From DATCJU01 sp036562635 (GTDB taxonomy: Bacteria; Actinomycetota; Actinomycetes; Mycobacteriales; Pseudonocardiaceae): a DNA stretch of 39,834 nucleotides. The position numbers were made by a program, and so were the translations under genes. Shown here one piece after another: positions 33,700 through 39,834 of the stretch (within the stretch, counting starts at the first letter, position 1; every line of letters begins with the position of its first letter). A model generated the notes under the pieces. It made no database searches and was not told where the DNA came from. It worked only from the letters and a program-made list of their open reading frames with translations. Location: contig DATCJU010000025.1 of assembly GCA_036562635.1 (NCBI GenBank), forward strand, positions 1 to 39,834, given 5' to 3'.

Positions 33700-33735
33700 C
33701 GGGAAAAAGGAAAATCCGGACCACTCGCCTCCGGA
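33700..33735 (-). terminator. Candidate terminator of the hemerythrin/SAP operon
   Basis: Read on the minus strand, two TCCGGA arms (33730-33735 and 33715-33720) with a 9-base loop are followed by TTTTCCTTTTT (to 33703). It lies 137 bases after the small SAP-like gene. It is one of few U-rich tails in the window. Confidence 0.4.
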
Positions 33736-33872
33736 AAACGGCAATCACGTCGATCGCGGTGTGCCGTACCGCATTCACCGGTGCCACACGTCACGAAGGG
33801 CGGACCGCCGGACCGACAACCCGGCGACCCGCCCCGCCAGACTCGGGGAGACGAACCGACTCCCCCGCCCGA

Positions 33873-34007
33873 TCAGCTCTCGCCCAGGGCGCGACGCAGC
33901 TCCTCCTTGGTCATCTTCGACCTGCCCTCGATACCCCGTTCCTGCGCCACCCGGTACAGCTCGGCCCGCGTCGGTTCGGACGCCCGGCGGGCGGAGGGGA
34001 TCGTCAC
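33873..34007 (-). CDS. 44-residue SAP/Rho-N-like small protein
   Basis: This is a small gene starting GTG within the hemerythrin stop (GTGA overlap) and ending TGA at 33873. It codes VTIPSARRASEPTRAELYRV followed by AQERGIEGRSKMTKEELRRA and LGES. The pattern ELYxxAxxxGIxGRSKMxKxELxxAL is that of the SAP or Rho N-terminal helix-extension-helix fold, which binds nucleic acid. The protein is basic. The 4-base overlap indicates translational coupling, so it should be made with the hemerythrin in stress or stationary conditions. It is too short for many gene finders. Function inferred only from fold similarity. Confidence 0.75.
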   Translation of the reverse strand: MTIPSARRASEPTRAELYRVAQERGIEGRSKMTKEELRRALGES

Positions 34008-34450
34008 CCCGCCTGCTCCAGTTCCCGCCGACGCCGCTCACCGAACAGCCGGCCGAGCTCCAGCAGCCGTTCCCTGCCCACCGCCTCGGCAAGGGTGGGC
34101 AGCACCTCGGTCTCCTCCTCCCGGACGTGGTGCTCGATCGCCTCGACCAGCTCGGCGAGCACCCGGTCGAACTCCGGGGAGTCCGGGTCCTGCCGCAGGA
34201 GCCGGTGCGCCAACCGTTCGGCCTGCTCGTGCTCCTCCTTGCCGTGGTGCACCTCCCCCTTCTCCCCGGGGGCGGCCTGGACCACGGCGGGGTAGACGTG
34301 CTCCTCCTCCGCCCGGCTGTGCGCCTGCAGCAGCGCGACCACCTGCTGGCACAGCCGTTCCCGTTCCGGGCCGCGCTTGCGGAGCTTCTCGAACAACCGC
34401 TCCATCTCGCGGTGGTCGCGGGTGATCAGGGTCACGGCGTCCTCGGCCAT
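34004..34450 (-). CDS. Hemerythrin HHE domain protein
   Basis: This is a 148-residue four-helix protein. The iron-ligand pattern is present: LITRDHREMERLFEKL (His 12), LLQAHSRAEEEHVYPAV (His 44, Glu 48/His 51), HHGKEEHEQAERL (His 77/78) and AIEHHVREEETEVLPTL (His 114/115, Glu 119). Such proteins bind O2, NO or reactive species at a di-iron site; in actinobacteria they are often stress-induced. GGAGG 6 bases before the ATG fixes the start. A stress-sigma-like promoter candidate lies at 34494-34518. The stop overlaps the start of the 44-residue SAP-like gene. Confidence 0.9.
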   Translation of the reverse strand: MAEDAVTLITRDHREMERLFEKLRKRGPERERLCQQVVALLQAHSRAEEEHVYPAVVQAAPGEKGEVHHGKEEHEQAERLAHRLLRQDPDSPEFDRVLAELVEAIEHHVREEETEVLPTLAEAVGRERLLELGRLFGERRRRELEQAG

Positions 34451-34493
34451 CGGAACCTCCGGTACCGGTAGGGGTTGTCCACCACTCCTGCGC

Positions 34494-34518
34494 TACCCGG
34501 TACGGACCGGACGACACC
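34494..34518 (-). promoter_or_regulatory. Possible SigB/SigF-type promoter for hemerythrin
   Basis: On the minus strand GTGTC, 14 bases, then GGGTAG fits the streptomycete stress-sigma consensus GNNTN(14-16)GGGTAY except for the final base. It lies 44 bases upstream of the hemerythrin ATG. Prediction only. Confidence 0.35.
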
Positions 34519-34524
34519 TCGAAC

Positions 34525-35205
34525 TCACGACCCGCCGCTCAACCAGTGCAGTTCACGCAGGTACTGGCCGTGGGGGAGCACCGCGGTCCCCTCGGCCACC
34601 GGTCGGGCCACCCCCACCGCCGGGGGACGGAACACCTCCAGCGAGGTCAGTTCGAATCCCCCGGCGCGCAGGGCTGCGACGGTGTCCCGGTCGGGGTGAC
34701 AGCCGGCCGCCAGCCTGCGGTGCACCGGGGTGACCAGGTGCTGGATCCGGCCGCGCAGTCCGCTGTCCCGCACGTGCTCCAGGAACACCAGCCGGCCCCA
34801 GGGCGCCAGGACGCGGCGGATCTCCGCCACCGCCTGCGCGGGGTCGTCCACCGAGCACAGCACCAACGTGCACACCACCGCGTCGAACGCCCCCGCGGGG
34901 AACGGCAGCCGCTCCGCCGTGGCGTCCACCAGGTCCACGGGCACGGCCGCCGTGTCGAGCCGGTTCCGCAGGCGGTCACGCATCGCCGGGGACGGTTCCA
35001 CCACGGTCAGACAGCGCAGGTCCCGGTAGTACGGCAGGTTGGCGCCGGTGCCCGCGCCGATCTCCAGCACCCGGCCGCGCAACGGGCCCACCAGCGCGGC
35101 ACGGTGGGCCGCCAGCCAGTGCCGCTCCGTCGCCGCGGTCAGGCCGTCGTAGTGCCGGGCGAAGAACCTCGCCATGCAGGACTCGGTCGACCGGGTGGTG
35201 TCCAC
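34525..35205 (-). CDS. Class I SAM-dependent methyltransferase (UbiE/Coq5-like)
   Basis: This is a 226-residue Rossmann-fold methyltransferase: motif I RVLEIGAGTGANLPYY (about 44-59), post-I TVVEPSPAMRDRLR, motif II FDAVVCTLVLCSVDDPAQAVAEIRRVLAPWGRLVFLEHVR. The substrate is unknown. It resembles small methyltransferases whose eukaryotic relatives (METTL7-type) act on thiols or lipids. The GTG at 35205 has GGGAGGAAAC upstream, which beats the ATG at 35235. It lies 74 bases upstream of hemerythrin on the same strand. Confidence 0.87.
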   Translation of the reverse strand: MDTTRSTESCMARFFARHYDGLTAATERHWLAAHRAALVGPLRGRVLEIGAGTGANLPYYRDLRCLTVVEPSPAMRDRLRNRLDTAAVPVDLVDATAERLPFPAGAFDAVVCTLVLCSVDDPAQAVAEIRRVLAPWGRLVFLEHVRDSGLRGRIQHLVTPVHRRLAAGCHPDRDTVAALRAGGFELTSLEVFRPPAVGVARPVAEGTAVLPHGQYLRELHWLSGGS

Positions 35206-35312
35206 TGTTTCCTCCCACCCTCGCGGATGCGGCAACGGTACGGGCTCCGCTCCCCGCGCGCCCGTCGATCAGCGCGACCCGGCCGCGGCACCCCGGTGCG
35301 TCGCGGACTCCG

Positions 35313-36380
35313 TCAGGAGTCGTCGGACCGTGCGGCCCGGGCGGTCCTACGCAGTGCCGAGGAACGGCCGAGCACGACCAACGTCCATCCCCCGGCACTG
35401 ACCAGGGCGGCCAGGGCGGCTGGCTGCACCCATCGGCCCCCCAGGGCGACACCCGCCGTCCACAACAGGAGCAGCAGCAGCCCGACCAGCGAGACCAGGG
35501 CGGCCAGGCCGAGTAGGGGACGTCGGGCGCCCAGGCCGAGCAGAGCCGGCCGGAGGTGGGCCGGAAGCCGCAGCACGAACCGGGCGAGCGTCCCGACGAC
35601 CAGCGCGCACACCACCAGACCCCAGACGGCCTGCCACCGTGTCGCGTCCGGATAGGCGGCCAGGAGCGACACCACCGAGCCGACGGTCAGCACCACGGCG
35701 GCACGGCGCAGCACCTGCCAGGTGGTGAGCTCGAAGCCTTCGTCGTGGGCGAGGTCCTCCGGGGCACCGACCGCCACGGTGGGAGCCGGACCGCCGCCGC
35801 GGCGACGCAGGCGGTGCACGGTGGCCAGGTTCGCCCTGGCGTCCTCGGCCTGCGGATCCAGGCGCAGCACGGTCCGGTAGGCGTGCTCGGCCTCCCCCAG
35901 CCGACGGGCGAGCAGCGCGGCGTCCCCCAGGGCCTCGTACGCCCGGGGCTGGTCCGGGGCGAGCCGAACCGCCTCCCGCGCGGCCAGGACGGCCTCCTCG
36001 GGTTCGGCCACCCTCGCGGCTCCCGCACCCACCAGGGCCTCCGCCAGGGTCACGTGGCAACGCCAGTCCTGCGGGGCGAGCCGGACCGCCTCCCGCGCGG
36101 CCAGGACCGCCTCGGGGTGTCGTCCCAGCTCCCCGAGGGCCAGGCTGGCCAGGCGGTGGGGCCGGTCCCGACGGGAGTCGAGCATGGCGGCACGTCGGGC
36201 CGCGTCCAGTGACTCCTCGGGCCGTCCGGCCTCCAGCAGCGCCGCGGCGAGCTGGTCCCACACGGCGGCGTCGTCGGGGTGGGTCCGCGTCAGGGGTTGC
36301 AGCAGGTCGACCGCATCACGTGCCCGTCCCTGGGCCATCAGGTCCGTCGCCCGCAGCAGCACCGCCTCGTTCCGCCCCAC
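35313..36380 (-). CDS. TPR protein with C-terminal membrane segments
   Basis: This is a 355-residue protein. Residues 1-195 are five to six tetratricopeptide repeats (ARDAVDLLQPLTRTHPDDAAVWDQLAAALLEAG and following). The C-terminal half carries about four hydrophobic segments (VVLTVGSVVSLLAAY, AVWGLVVCALVVGTLARFVL, LLGLAALVSLVGLLLLLLW, LAALVSAGGWTLVVLG). The TPR domain should face the cytoplasm as a protein-protein docking surface at the membrane. Two neighbouring repeats share EAVLAAREAVRLAP almost exactly and are a recent duplication. The start is GTG at 36380. It is divergent from the DHA2 transporter. Specific role unknown. Confidence 0.82.
   Translation of the reverse strand: MGRNEAVLLRATDLMAQGRARDAVDLLQPLTRTHPDDAAVWDQLAAALLEAGRPEESLDAARRAAMLDSRRDRPHRLASLALGELGRHPEAVLAAREAVRLAPQDWRCHVTLAEALVGAGAARVAEPEEAVLAAREAVRLAPDQPRAYEALGDAALLARRLGEAEHAYRTVLRLDPQAEDARANLATVHRLRRRGGGPAPTVAVGAPEDLAHDEGFELTTWQVLRRAAVVLTVGSVVSLLAAYPDATRWQAVWGLVVCALVVGTLARFVLRLPAHLRPALLGLGARRPLLGLAALVSLVGLLLLLLWTAGVALGGRWVQPAALAALVSAGGWTLVVLGRSSALRRTARAARSDDS
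35957..36112. repeat. 117-bp-period direct repeat within the TPR gene
   Basis: About 38 bases (GGGGCGAGCCGRACCGCC followed by TCCCGCGCGGCCAGGACSGC) recur at 35957-35995 and 36074-36112 with two differences. The 117-base period equals 39 codons, consistent with in-frame duplication of one TPR unit. Confidence 0.75.
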
Positions 36381-36633
36381 CCCGCCAGTCTCCCGCCTTG
36401 GTCAACATTCCGGGCGGGTACGACGCGCGGTCGCCGACTCCCCGGAAGGGTGATCGAGCCGGACCGACACGCCCGGCAAGTGGCGCGACCGGGCATCGAC
36501 CCACCCGCCGGGGCACCTTCGTCCGAACTGATGAACCACGCCGACGGGGCTATAGGACAGATCACCATCTCCTTGACGAAGCGCAATCATGCGTGCACGT
36601 TGAGTAGCCGCTCCTGACGGCGAAAGGATCCGC

Positions 36634-38106
36634 ATGGAACGGCGCACCGGGAACATCGCCCTGCTCTCCGCCCTGTTCCTCACCTCGTTCATGGCGCTGC
36701 TGTGCATGAGCATCGTCAACGTGGCACTCCCGGCCATGCAGGCGGATCTGTCGGCCGAGGTGGCCGATCTGCAGTGGATCGTCAACTCCTACACGCTGTG
36801 TCTGTCCAGCCTGGTGCTGGGCGGGGGCGCACTGGGGGACCGCTACGGCCGCCGGCGTGTCCTGGCCGGCGGGGTGCTGCTCTTCCTGGTCGGCTCCCTG
36901 GTGTGCGCCCTGGCCGGCCACATCGGCGTCCTGATCGCCGGTCGGGTGGTGCAGGGCGTCGGAGCGGCCCTGCTCGTGCCGGGCACCATGGCCGTCCTCG
37001 GCCACTCCTTCCCCGACCCGGCACAGCGGGCACGTGTGCTCGGGCTGTGGGGCCTGTTCGGCGGGATGGCGCCGGTGGTCGGCCCCGTGCTCGGCGGCGC
37101 CCTGGTCGACCACCTGGGCTGGCCGAGCATCTTCCTGCTCAACCTCCCGCTGGGCCTGCTGGCCCTGGTGCTCGTCCTGCGCGCGGTGCCGGAGTCGGCG
37201 GACCCGGACCAGGCCTCGCTCGACCCCGCCGGCCAGCTCCTGGCCGCCGCGGCCCTGGCCGGTCTGTGTTACGCGCTGATCGACGCCGGACAGCACGGCT
37301 GGCACGACACCACCTGGTGGCTGCTGGCCGGCTCGGCGGTGGGCATCGTGGCGTTCCTGTGGGTGGAGCACCGGCAGCCGCATCCGATGCTGCCGGTACG
37401 ACTGTTCGCCGACCGTACCTTCGCCGCCACCGCCGGGGTCTCGCTGCTGCTCGGTTTCGGCGCGTACGGGGCCTTCGTGTTCCTGCCCATGTACCTGCAG
37501 CAGGTTCAGGGGCACTCCGCCGGCCGCAGTGGTCTGGAGCTGGTGCCGATGACTCTGGCGGTGGTGATCGCCTCTCCGCTGGCGGGGCGGCTGACGGCGC
37601 GGCTGGGACCGCGCCCGCCGTTGGCCCTGGGCTACGGGTGTATCGCCCTGGGCCTGTTCGGCATGGTGACGCTCGGCCCGAGCACGGGCTACCCGCTGGT
37701 GGGCACGCTGTTCGCGACGACCGGCTTCGGCATGGGTCTGGTGATGACACCGGCGAGCGCGGCGGCCCTGGCCTCGGCGCCACGGCAACGTTCCGGTGCG
37801 GCCTCGGCCGTGGTCAACGCGGCCCGACAGACCGGTACGGCGCTCGGGGTGGCTCTGCTGGGTGCCCTGCTCACCGCGCGGGCTGCCGCGGTCGGACCGC
37901 TGGCAACCCCCGAGGAGACGGTGCTGTCCGGGCTGCACGCCGCCTTCCTGGTCGCCGGGCTGGCCAGCGCCGGAGCCGTGGCCGTGGCCCTGCTGGTCCG
38001 GGGAGCACCCGCCCTGCGGGACCCGGCTCCCGCAGGGGTACCCGCCCGACACACCACGTCCACCGCGCCACGACACCCGATGGCCGGGGCGTCCCGCCGG
38101 GGCTGA
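36634..38106 (+). CDS. MFS drug exporter, DHA2 (EmrB/QacA) family, 14 helices
   Basis: This is a 490-residue transporter with about 14 hydrophobic segments. Motif A is GALGDRYGRRRVL near residue 67, motif D1-like SIVNVALPAMQADL lies in helix 1, and motif C of antiporters GGMAPVVGPVLGGALVDHLGW lies in helix 5. It should export drugs or metabolites in exchange for protons. GAAAGGA 8 bases before the ATG gives the start. A promoter is expected in the 253-base gap from the divergent TPR gene; TTGACG at 36573-36578 is a -35 candidate with only a weak -10. No regulator gene is adjacent. Three hairpins follow the stop. Confidence 0.92.
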   Translation: MERRTGNIALLSALFLTSFMALLCMSIVNVALPAMQADLSAEVADLQWIVNSYTLCLSSLVLGGGALGDRYGRRRVLAGGVLLFLVGSLVCALAGHIGVLIAGRVVQGVGAALLVPGTMAVLGHSFPDPAQRARVLGLWGLFGGMAPVVGPVLGGALVDHLGWPSIFLLNLPLGLLALVLVLRAVPESADPDQASLDPAGQLLAAAALAGLCYALIDAGQHGWHDTTWWLLAGSAVGIVAFLWVEHRQPHPMLPVRLFADRTFAATAGVSLLLGFGAYGAFVFLPMYLQQVQGHSAGRSGLELVPMTLAVVIASPLAGRLTARLGPRPPLALGYGCIALGLFGMVTLGPSTGYPLVGTLFATTGFGMGLVMTPASAAALASAPRQRSGAASAVVNAARQTGTALGVALLGALLTARAAAVGPLATPEETVLSGLHAAFLVAGLASAGAVAVALLVRGAPALRDPAPAGVPARHTTSTAPRHPMAGASRRG

Positions 38107-38177
38107 CCACCACGACCGGGCCGACGACAGCCGAGGGGACGGAACACGAGGACCCGATGCGCTCCCGACACGTGACT

Positions 38178-38220
38178 CCCGCCACCGGCGTGGCCGTCGT
38201 ACGACGACACCGGTGGCGGG
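38178..38220 (+). terminator. Hairpin 1 after the DHA2 exporter
   Basis: CCCGCCACCGG and CCGGTGGCGGG are perfect 11-base arms; the loop contains the palindrome CGTCGTACGACG. It lies 71 bases after the stop. Confidence 0.65.
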
Positions 38221-38261
38221 AGGAGGGGGCGCTCGTGACCGGAAGCACCGAGGACGAGAGG

Positions 38262-38318
38262 AGAGCGCCGGGTGGGAGTGGGGGAGTTGGGAGGGGGCTT
38301 CTCCCACCCGGGCGCTCT
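38262..38318 (+). terminator. Hairpin 2 after the DHA2 exporter
   Basis: AGAGCGCCGGGTGGGAG (38262-38278) pairs with CTCCCACCCGGGCGCTCT (38301-38318) with one bulged base and a 22-base G-rich loop. Confidence 0.55.
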
Positions 38319-38391
38319 ACGTCACCACCCCGCTCGAGAAGGGGCCGCCGGGCCGGAGCGGTGACGAGTCCGGGTCGGTGGCGGCCCACCC

Positions 38392-38427
38392 CGGGGGTGC
38401 TGCCGGCCGCCGCCAGCGGCAACACCC
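38392..38427 (+). terminator. Hairpin 3 after the DHA2 exporter
   Basis: CGGGGGTGCTGCCG and CGGCAACACCCCCG pair with a single C-A mismatch around an 8-base loop. Confidence 0.5.
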
Positions 38428-38525
38428 CCGAGGCAGGGTCGCGAGCCGGGGACGGCGAGGTGCGGACTGCTCGTCGTCCACCCGACTGCAACCTCCACCG
38501 CAGAGCTGTCAGCTTGATGACCGAT

Positions 38526-38586
38526 CTTGCCAAAGGCAAGGTACCAGGCCCGCAAATCGAAGACAACTATTGATTATTTCTTGACA
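38526..38586 (+). promoter_or_regulatory. AT-rich promoter-like element
   Basis: The hairpin CTTGCC-AAA-GGCAAG (38526-38540) is followed by an AT-rich tract and TTGACA at 38581-38586, a perfect -35. No strong -10 lies 17 bases on; GGTAGA at 38605-38610 is the best. It may drive the leader of the GVEWP peptide gene. Confidence 0.35.
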
Positions 38587-39070
38587 AGGTTGGACATACC
38601 AGCAGGTAGAGCCAAAGTACGGCGTGCTACCGTGACCAGCTTCAACCCGGGATCACATGACAACCCGCGAACCGGCCCACTGGATTGGGACGTCCGGAAT
38701 CCCTAACCACCCCGCCCCCTTCCGCCCTGGTCACAGCCGCCCGCCATCACCCGACAGGGTTGGCTTACCCACCCGCCGTGAACTACCCTTCGCTACCAGG
38801 TCATGGCCCTTAGTCATCGATGTCATCAGTGGGGTGGGCATGCCGACCAGCAGCAGCTCTTCGCTCGGTACGGCGACACCTCCCACCCTGTTGACAGGGC
38901 TGTGCCACCGGCTGGACATGTTCCTGCACACCAAGTCACGCCAAGGCGGTAGCCCGTGGGCGAAGGGGACACCGACCCCTGACCCCCTTGCCCGCACCGG
39001 GGTACCGATACGCCGTGGCCTGGGCACCCGGCGCTTCCGTCAGATCCACACCCGACGAACGGAGTCCATG

Positions 39071-39310
39071 ATGTCCGTCGCGATTCGCCGCATGCTTGCC
39101 GCTGCCGCACTCGCCCTGGCCGGTCTGCTCACGGCCGTGCCCGCGGTCGGAGCGAGCACCCCCCAGAACCCCACCGCAGACGGTGTCGAATGGCCCTACG
39201 GCCCCGGCGCGCAGTCGGACGGCGTGGAGTGGCCCTACGGCGTCGAGTGGCCGGACGACACCACGCAGTCGAACGGCGTCGAGTGGCCGTACGTGGGCGG
39301 CGGGAACTGA
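39071..39310 (+). CDS. Small secreted peptide with four GVEWP repeats
   Basis: This is a 79-residue exported peptide of no family I recognise. Residues 1-28 are a typical Sec signal (two Arg at 6-7, a hydrophobic Leu/Ala core, likely cleavage after VGA at 28). The mature 51 residues carry GVEWP at 38-42, 51-55, 57-61 and 69-73; three are DGVEWPY or NGVEWPY, and the third continues into DD. The mature part is acidic, without Cys, Lys or Arg, and ends VGGGN. The four copies use different synonymous codons (GTC/GTG, GAA/GAG, CCC/CCG), so the peptide sequence itself appears conserved. GGAG is 6 bases before this ATG; the ATG at 39068 is an alternative. A strong terminator with a U-run follows 34 bases later. 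It could be a surface peptide, signal or multi-core precursor. Confidence 0.75.
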   Translation: MSVAIRRMLAAAALALAGLLTAVPAVGASTPQNPTADGVEWPYGPGAQSDGVEWPYGVEWPDDTTQSNGVEWPYVGGGN

Positions 39311-39344
39311 CCGCGAGCCGACCCGAGCACACCGAGACCATCCC

Positions 39345-39400
39345 CGTGCTCCGGGTGACACCGATCCCACCCTCGGTGCCACCCGGAGCACGACGCTTTT
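39345..39400 (+). terminator. Intrinsic terminator of the GVEWP peptide gene
   Basis: CGTGCTCCGGGT (39345-39356) pairs perfectly with ACCCGGAGCACG (39381-39392). Inside it ACCGA/TCGGT forms a second stem, and ACGCTTTT follows. The four-T run is the best classical tail in the window after that of the tRNA. Confidence 0.85.
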
Positions 39401-39479
39401 CCGACCCGCACCGCCCCGGGGACGTCCCATCCGGGAAGATGCCGGGAACGACGACCTACGGCACCCGGGAGGAGCACCG

Positions 39480-39834
39480 GTGTCCTGGACCAACTACCCC
39501 GGACACGACCTGCGCGAGCAGCTGATCCACCTGGGCCGGGAGGCGGTGCACGCCGGGCTGGTCATCGGCTCGGGCGGCAACCTCTCGGCTCGCTCGCCCG
39601 GCGAGGACAGCTGCTGGATCACCGCGTCCGGGTCCTGGTTGGACCGGCTGCACCGGCACGCGTTCACCCGGATCCGCATCCCCGACGGTCGACCGCTGTT
39701 CCCCGAACTGCCCGCTCCGTCCGTGGAGTGGCGGCTGCACACCGAGATCTACCGGGTGCGCCCGGACGTGACCGCCATCGTGCACCTGCATCCACAGATG
39801 TCGGTGCTGCTGACCGCGCTGGGCGTCCCCATCC
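39480..39834 (+). CDS. Class II aldolase/adducin-family protein, N-terminal part
   Basis: This is the first 118 codons of a gene cut by the right edge. The family includes zinc-dependent L-fuculose-phosphate and ribulose-phosphate aldolases or epimerases. The phosphate-binding loop SGGNLSARSP lies near residue 33 and the substrate clamp ITASGSW near 50. PSVEWRLHTEIYRVRPDVTAIVHLHPQ supplies the catalytic Glu position and two zinc His (HLH). The third zinc His would lie beyond the window. The GTG at 39480 has GGAGGAG 6 bases upstream. It is separated from the peptide gene by a strong terminator, so it is probably an independent unit. The substrate cannot be decided. Confidence 0.88.
   Translation, partial: MSWTNYPGHDLREQLIHLGREAVHAGLVIGSGGNLSARSPGEDSCWITASGSWLDRLHRHAFTRIRIPDGRPLFPELPAPSVEWRLHTEIYRVRPDVTAIVHLHPQMSVLLTALGVPI

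Larger units (their letters stand above)
33314..33872. other. 559-base gene-free stretch upstream of the PBP gene
   Basis: No convincing coding sequence is seen on either strand; the long plus-strand frames here continue antisense to hemerythrin and look artificial. It must contain the PBP promoter. It holds the palindrome CACACG-TT-CGTGTG at 33455-33468 and an A/T-rich terminator-like element at 33700-33735. Confidence 0.55.
38107..39070. other. About 960-base gene-free stretch
   Basis: Between the DHA2 exporter and the GVEWP-repeat peptide gene there is no convincing gene. The first part (38178-38427) holds three hairpins. The second (about 38500-38640) is an AT-rich island with TTGACA at 38581-38586. 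The third (38640-39067) is moderately GC-rich and structured. An open frame from 38657 runs into the peptide gene but its translation shows no protein-like features. Confidence 0.6.

Noticed and set aside
33598..34425. Plus-strand frame of 275 codons
   Set aside because: It lies antisense to hemerythrin and the SAP-like gene and is Pro/Arg-rich without features.
38657..39070. Upstream extension of the GVEWP gene to a 217-residue protein
   Set aside because: The extension lacks protein-like composition, would bury the signal peptide inside, and there is a ribosome site at 39061-39064 before the internal ATG.

Overview
The window is GC-rich (about 70%) actinobacterial chromosome, most like a member of the Pseudonocardiales or a relative. 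Supporting signs are the frequent GTG starts, the conservon cvnABCD, a 180-kDa-type NAD-glutamate dehydrogenase next to ettA and an ssb paralogue (an order I recall from mycobacteria), DUF3558 and DUF305 lipoproteins, and several apparently leaderless genes. No plasmid, phage, insertion sequence or CRISPR array is visible.

Layout. 1-8640 (minus strand): the N-terminal part of NAD-glutamate dehydrogenase, a large TPR protein with a degenerate GGDEF domain and a long proline-rich tail, the ribosome-associated ABC-F ATPase EttA, and an SSB paralogue. 8853-11365: a TetR regulator whose promoter carries two palindromes, followed by a DrrA/DrrB-type drug-export ABC pair. 11376-15336: a fused CopD/CtaG-like membrane protein, a DUF3558-type lipoprotein and a LacI-family regulator. 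15465-15538: tRNA-Arg(TCT).

15634-20616 is a compact specialised-metabolism locus beside the tRNA: an MFS exporter, a PhyH-type Fe/2-oxoglutarate dioxygenase, a DMATS-type indole prenyltransferase and a divergent flavin monooxygenase. The prenyltransferase/monooxygenase pair matches a known actinomycete route from tryptophan to prenylated indole oxime or nitrile; the dioxygenase and exporter suggest a further-modified, exported product.

20661-24631 is a complete conservon: membrane histidine-kinase-like CvnA, roadblock CvnB, DUF742 CvnC and small GTPase CvnD. 24967-31168 holds a disulfide-oxidoreductase-like flavoprotein, a SAM hydrolase, a DUF305 lipoprotein divergent from an LVIVD-repeat secreted protein, and a dienelactone-hydrolase-like enzyme followed by a phosphoribosyltransferase. 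31196-36380 (minus) holds a class A penicillin-binding protein, a 44-residue SAP/Rho-N-like protein coupled to a hemerythrin, a methyltransferase and a TPR membrane protein. 36634-38106 is a DHA2-type drug exporter, followed by three successive hairpins.

The last part (38500-39400) is the least explained. An AT-rich island and about 430 bases of structured non-coding sequence lead to a small secreted peptide gene with four GVEWP repeats and its own strong terminator. A class II aldolase runs off the right edge. The GVEWP gene and the prenylindole locus are the best candidates for undescribed biology. All family assignments come from reading motifs; no database search was possible.
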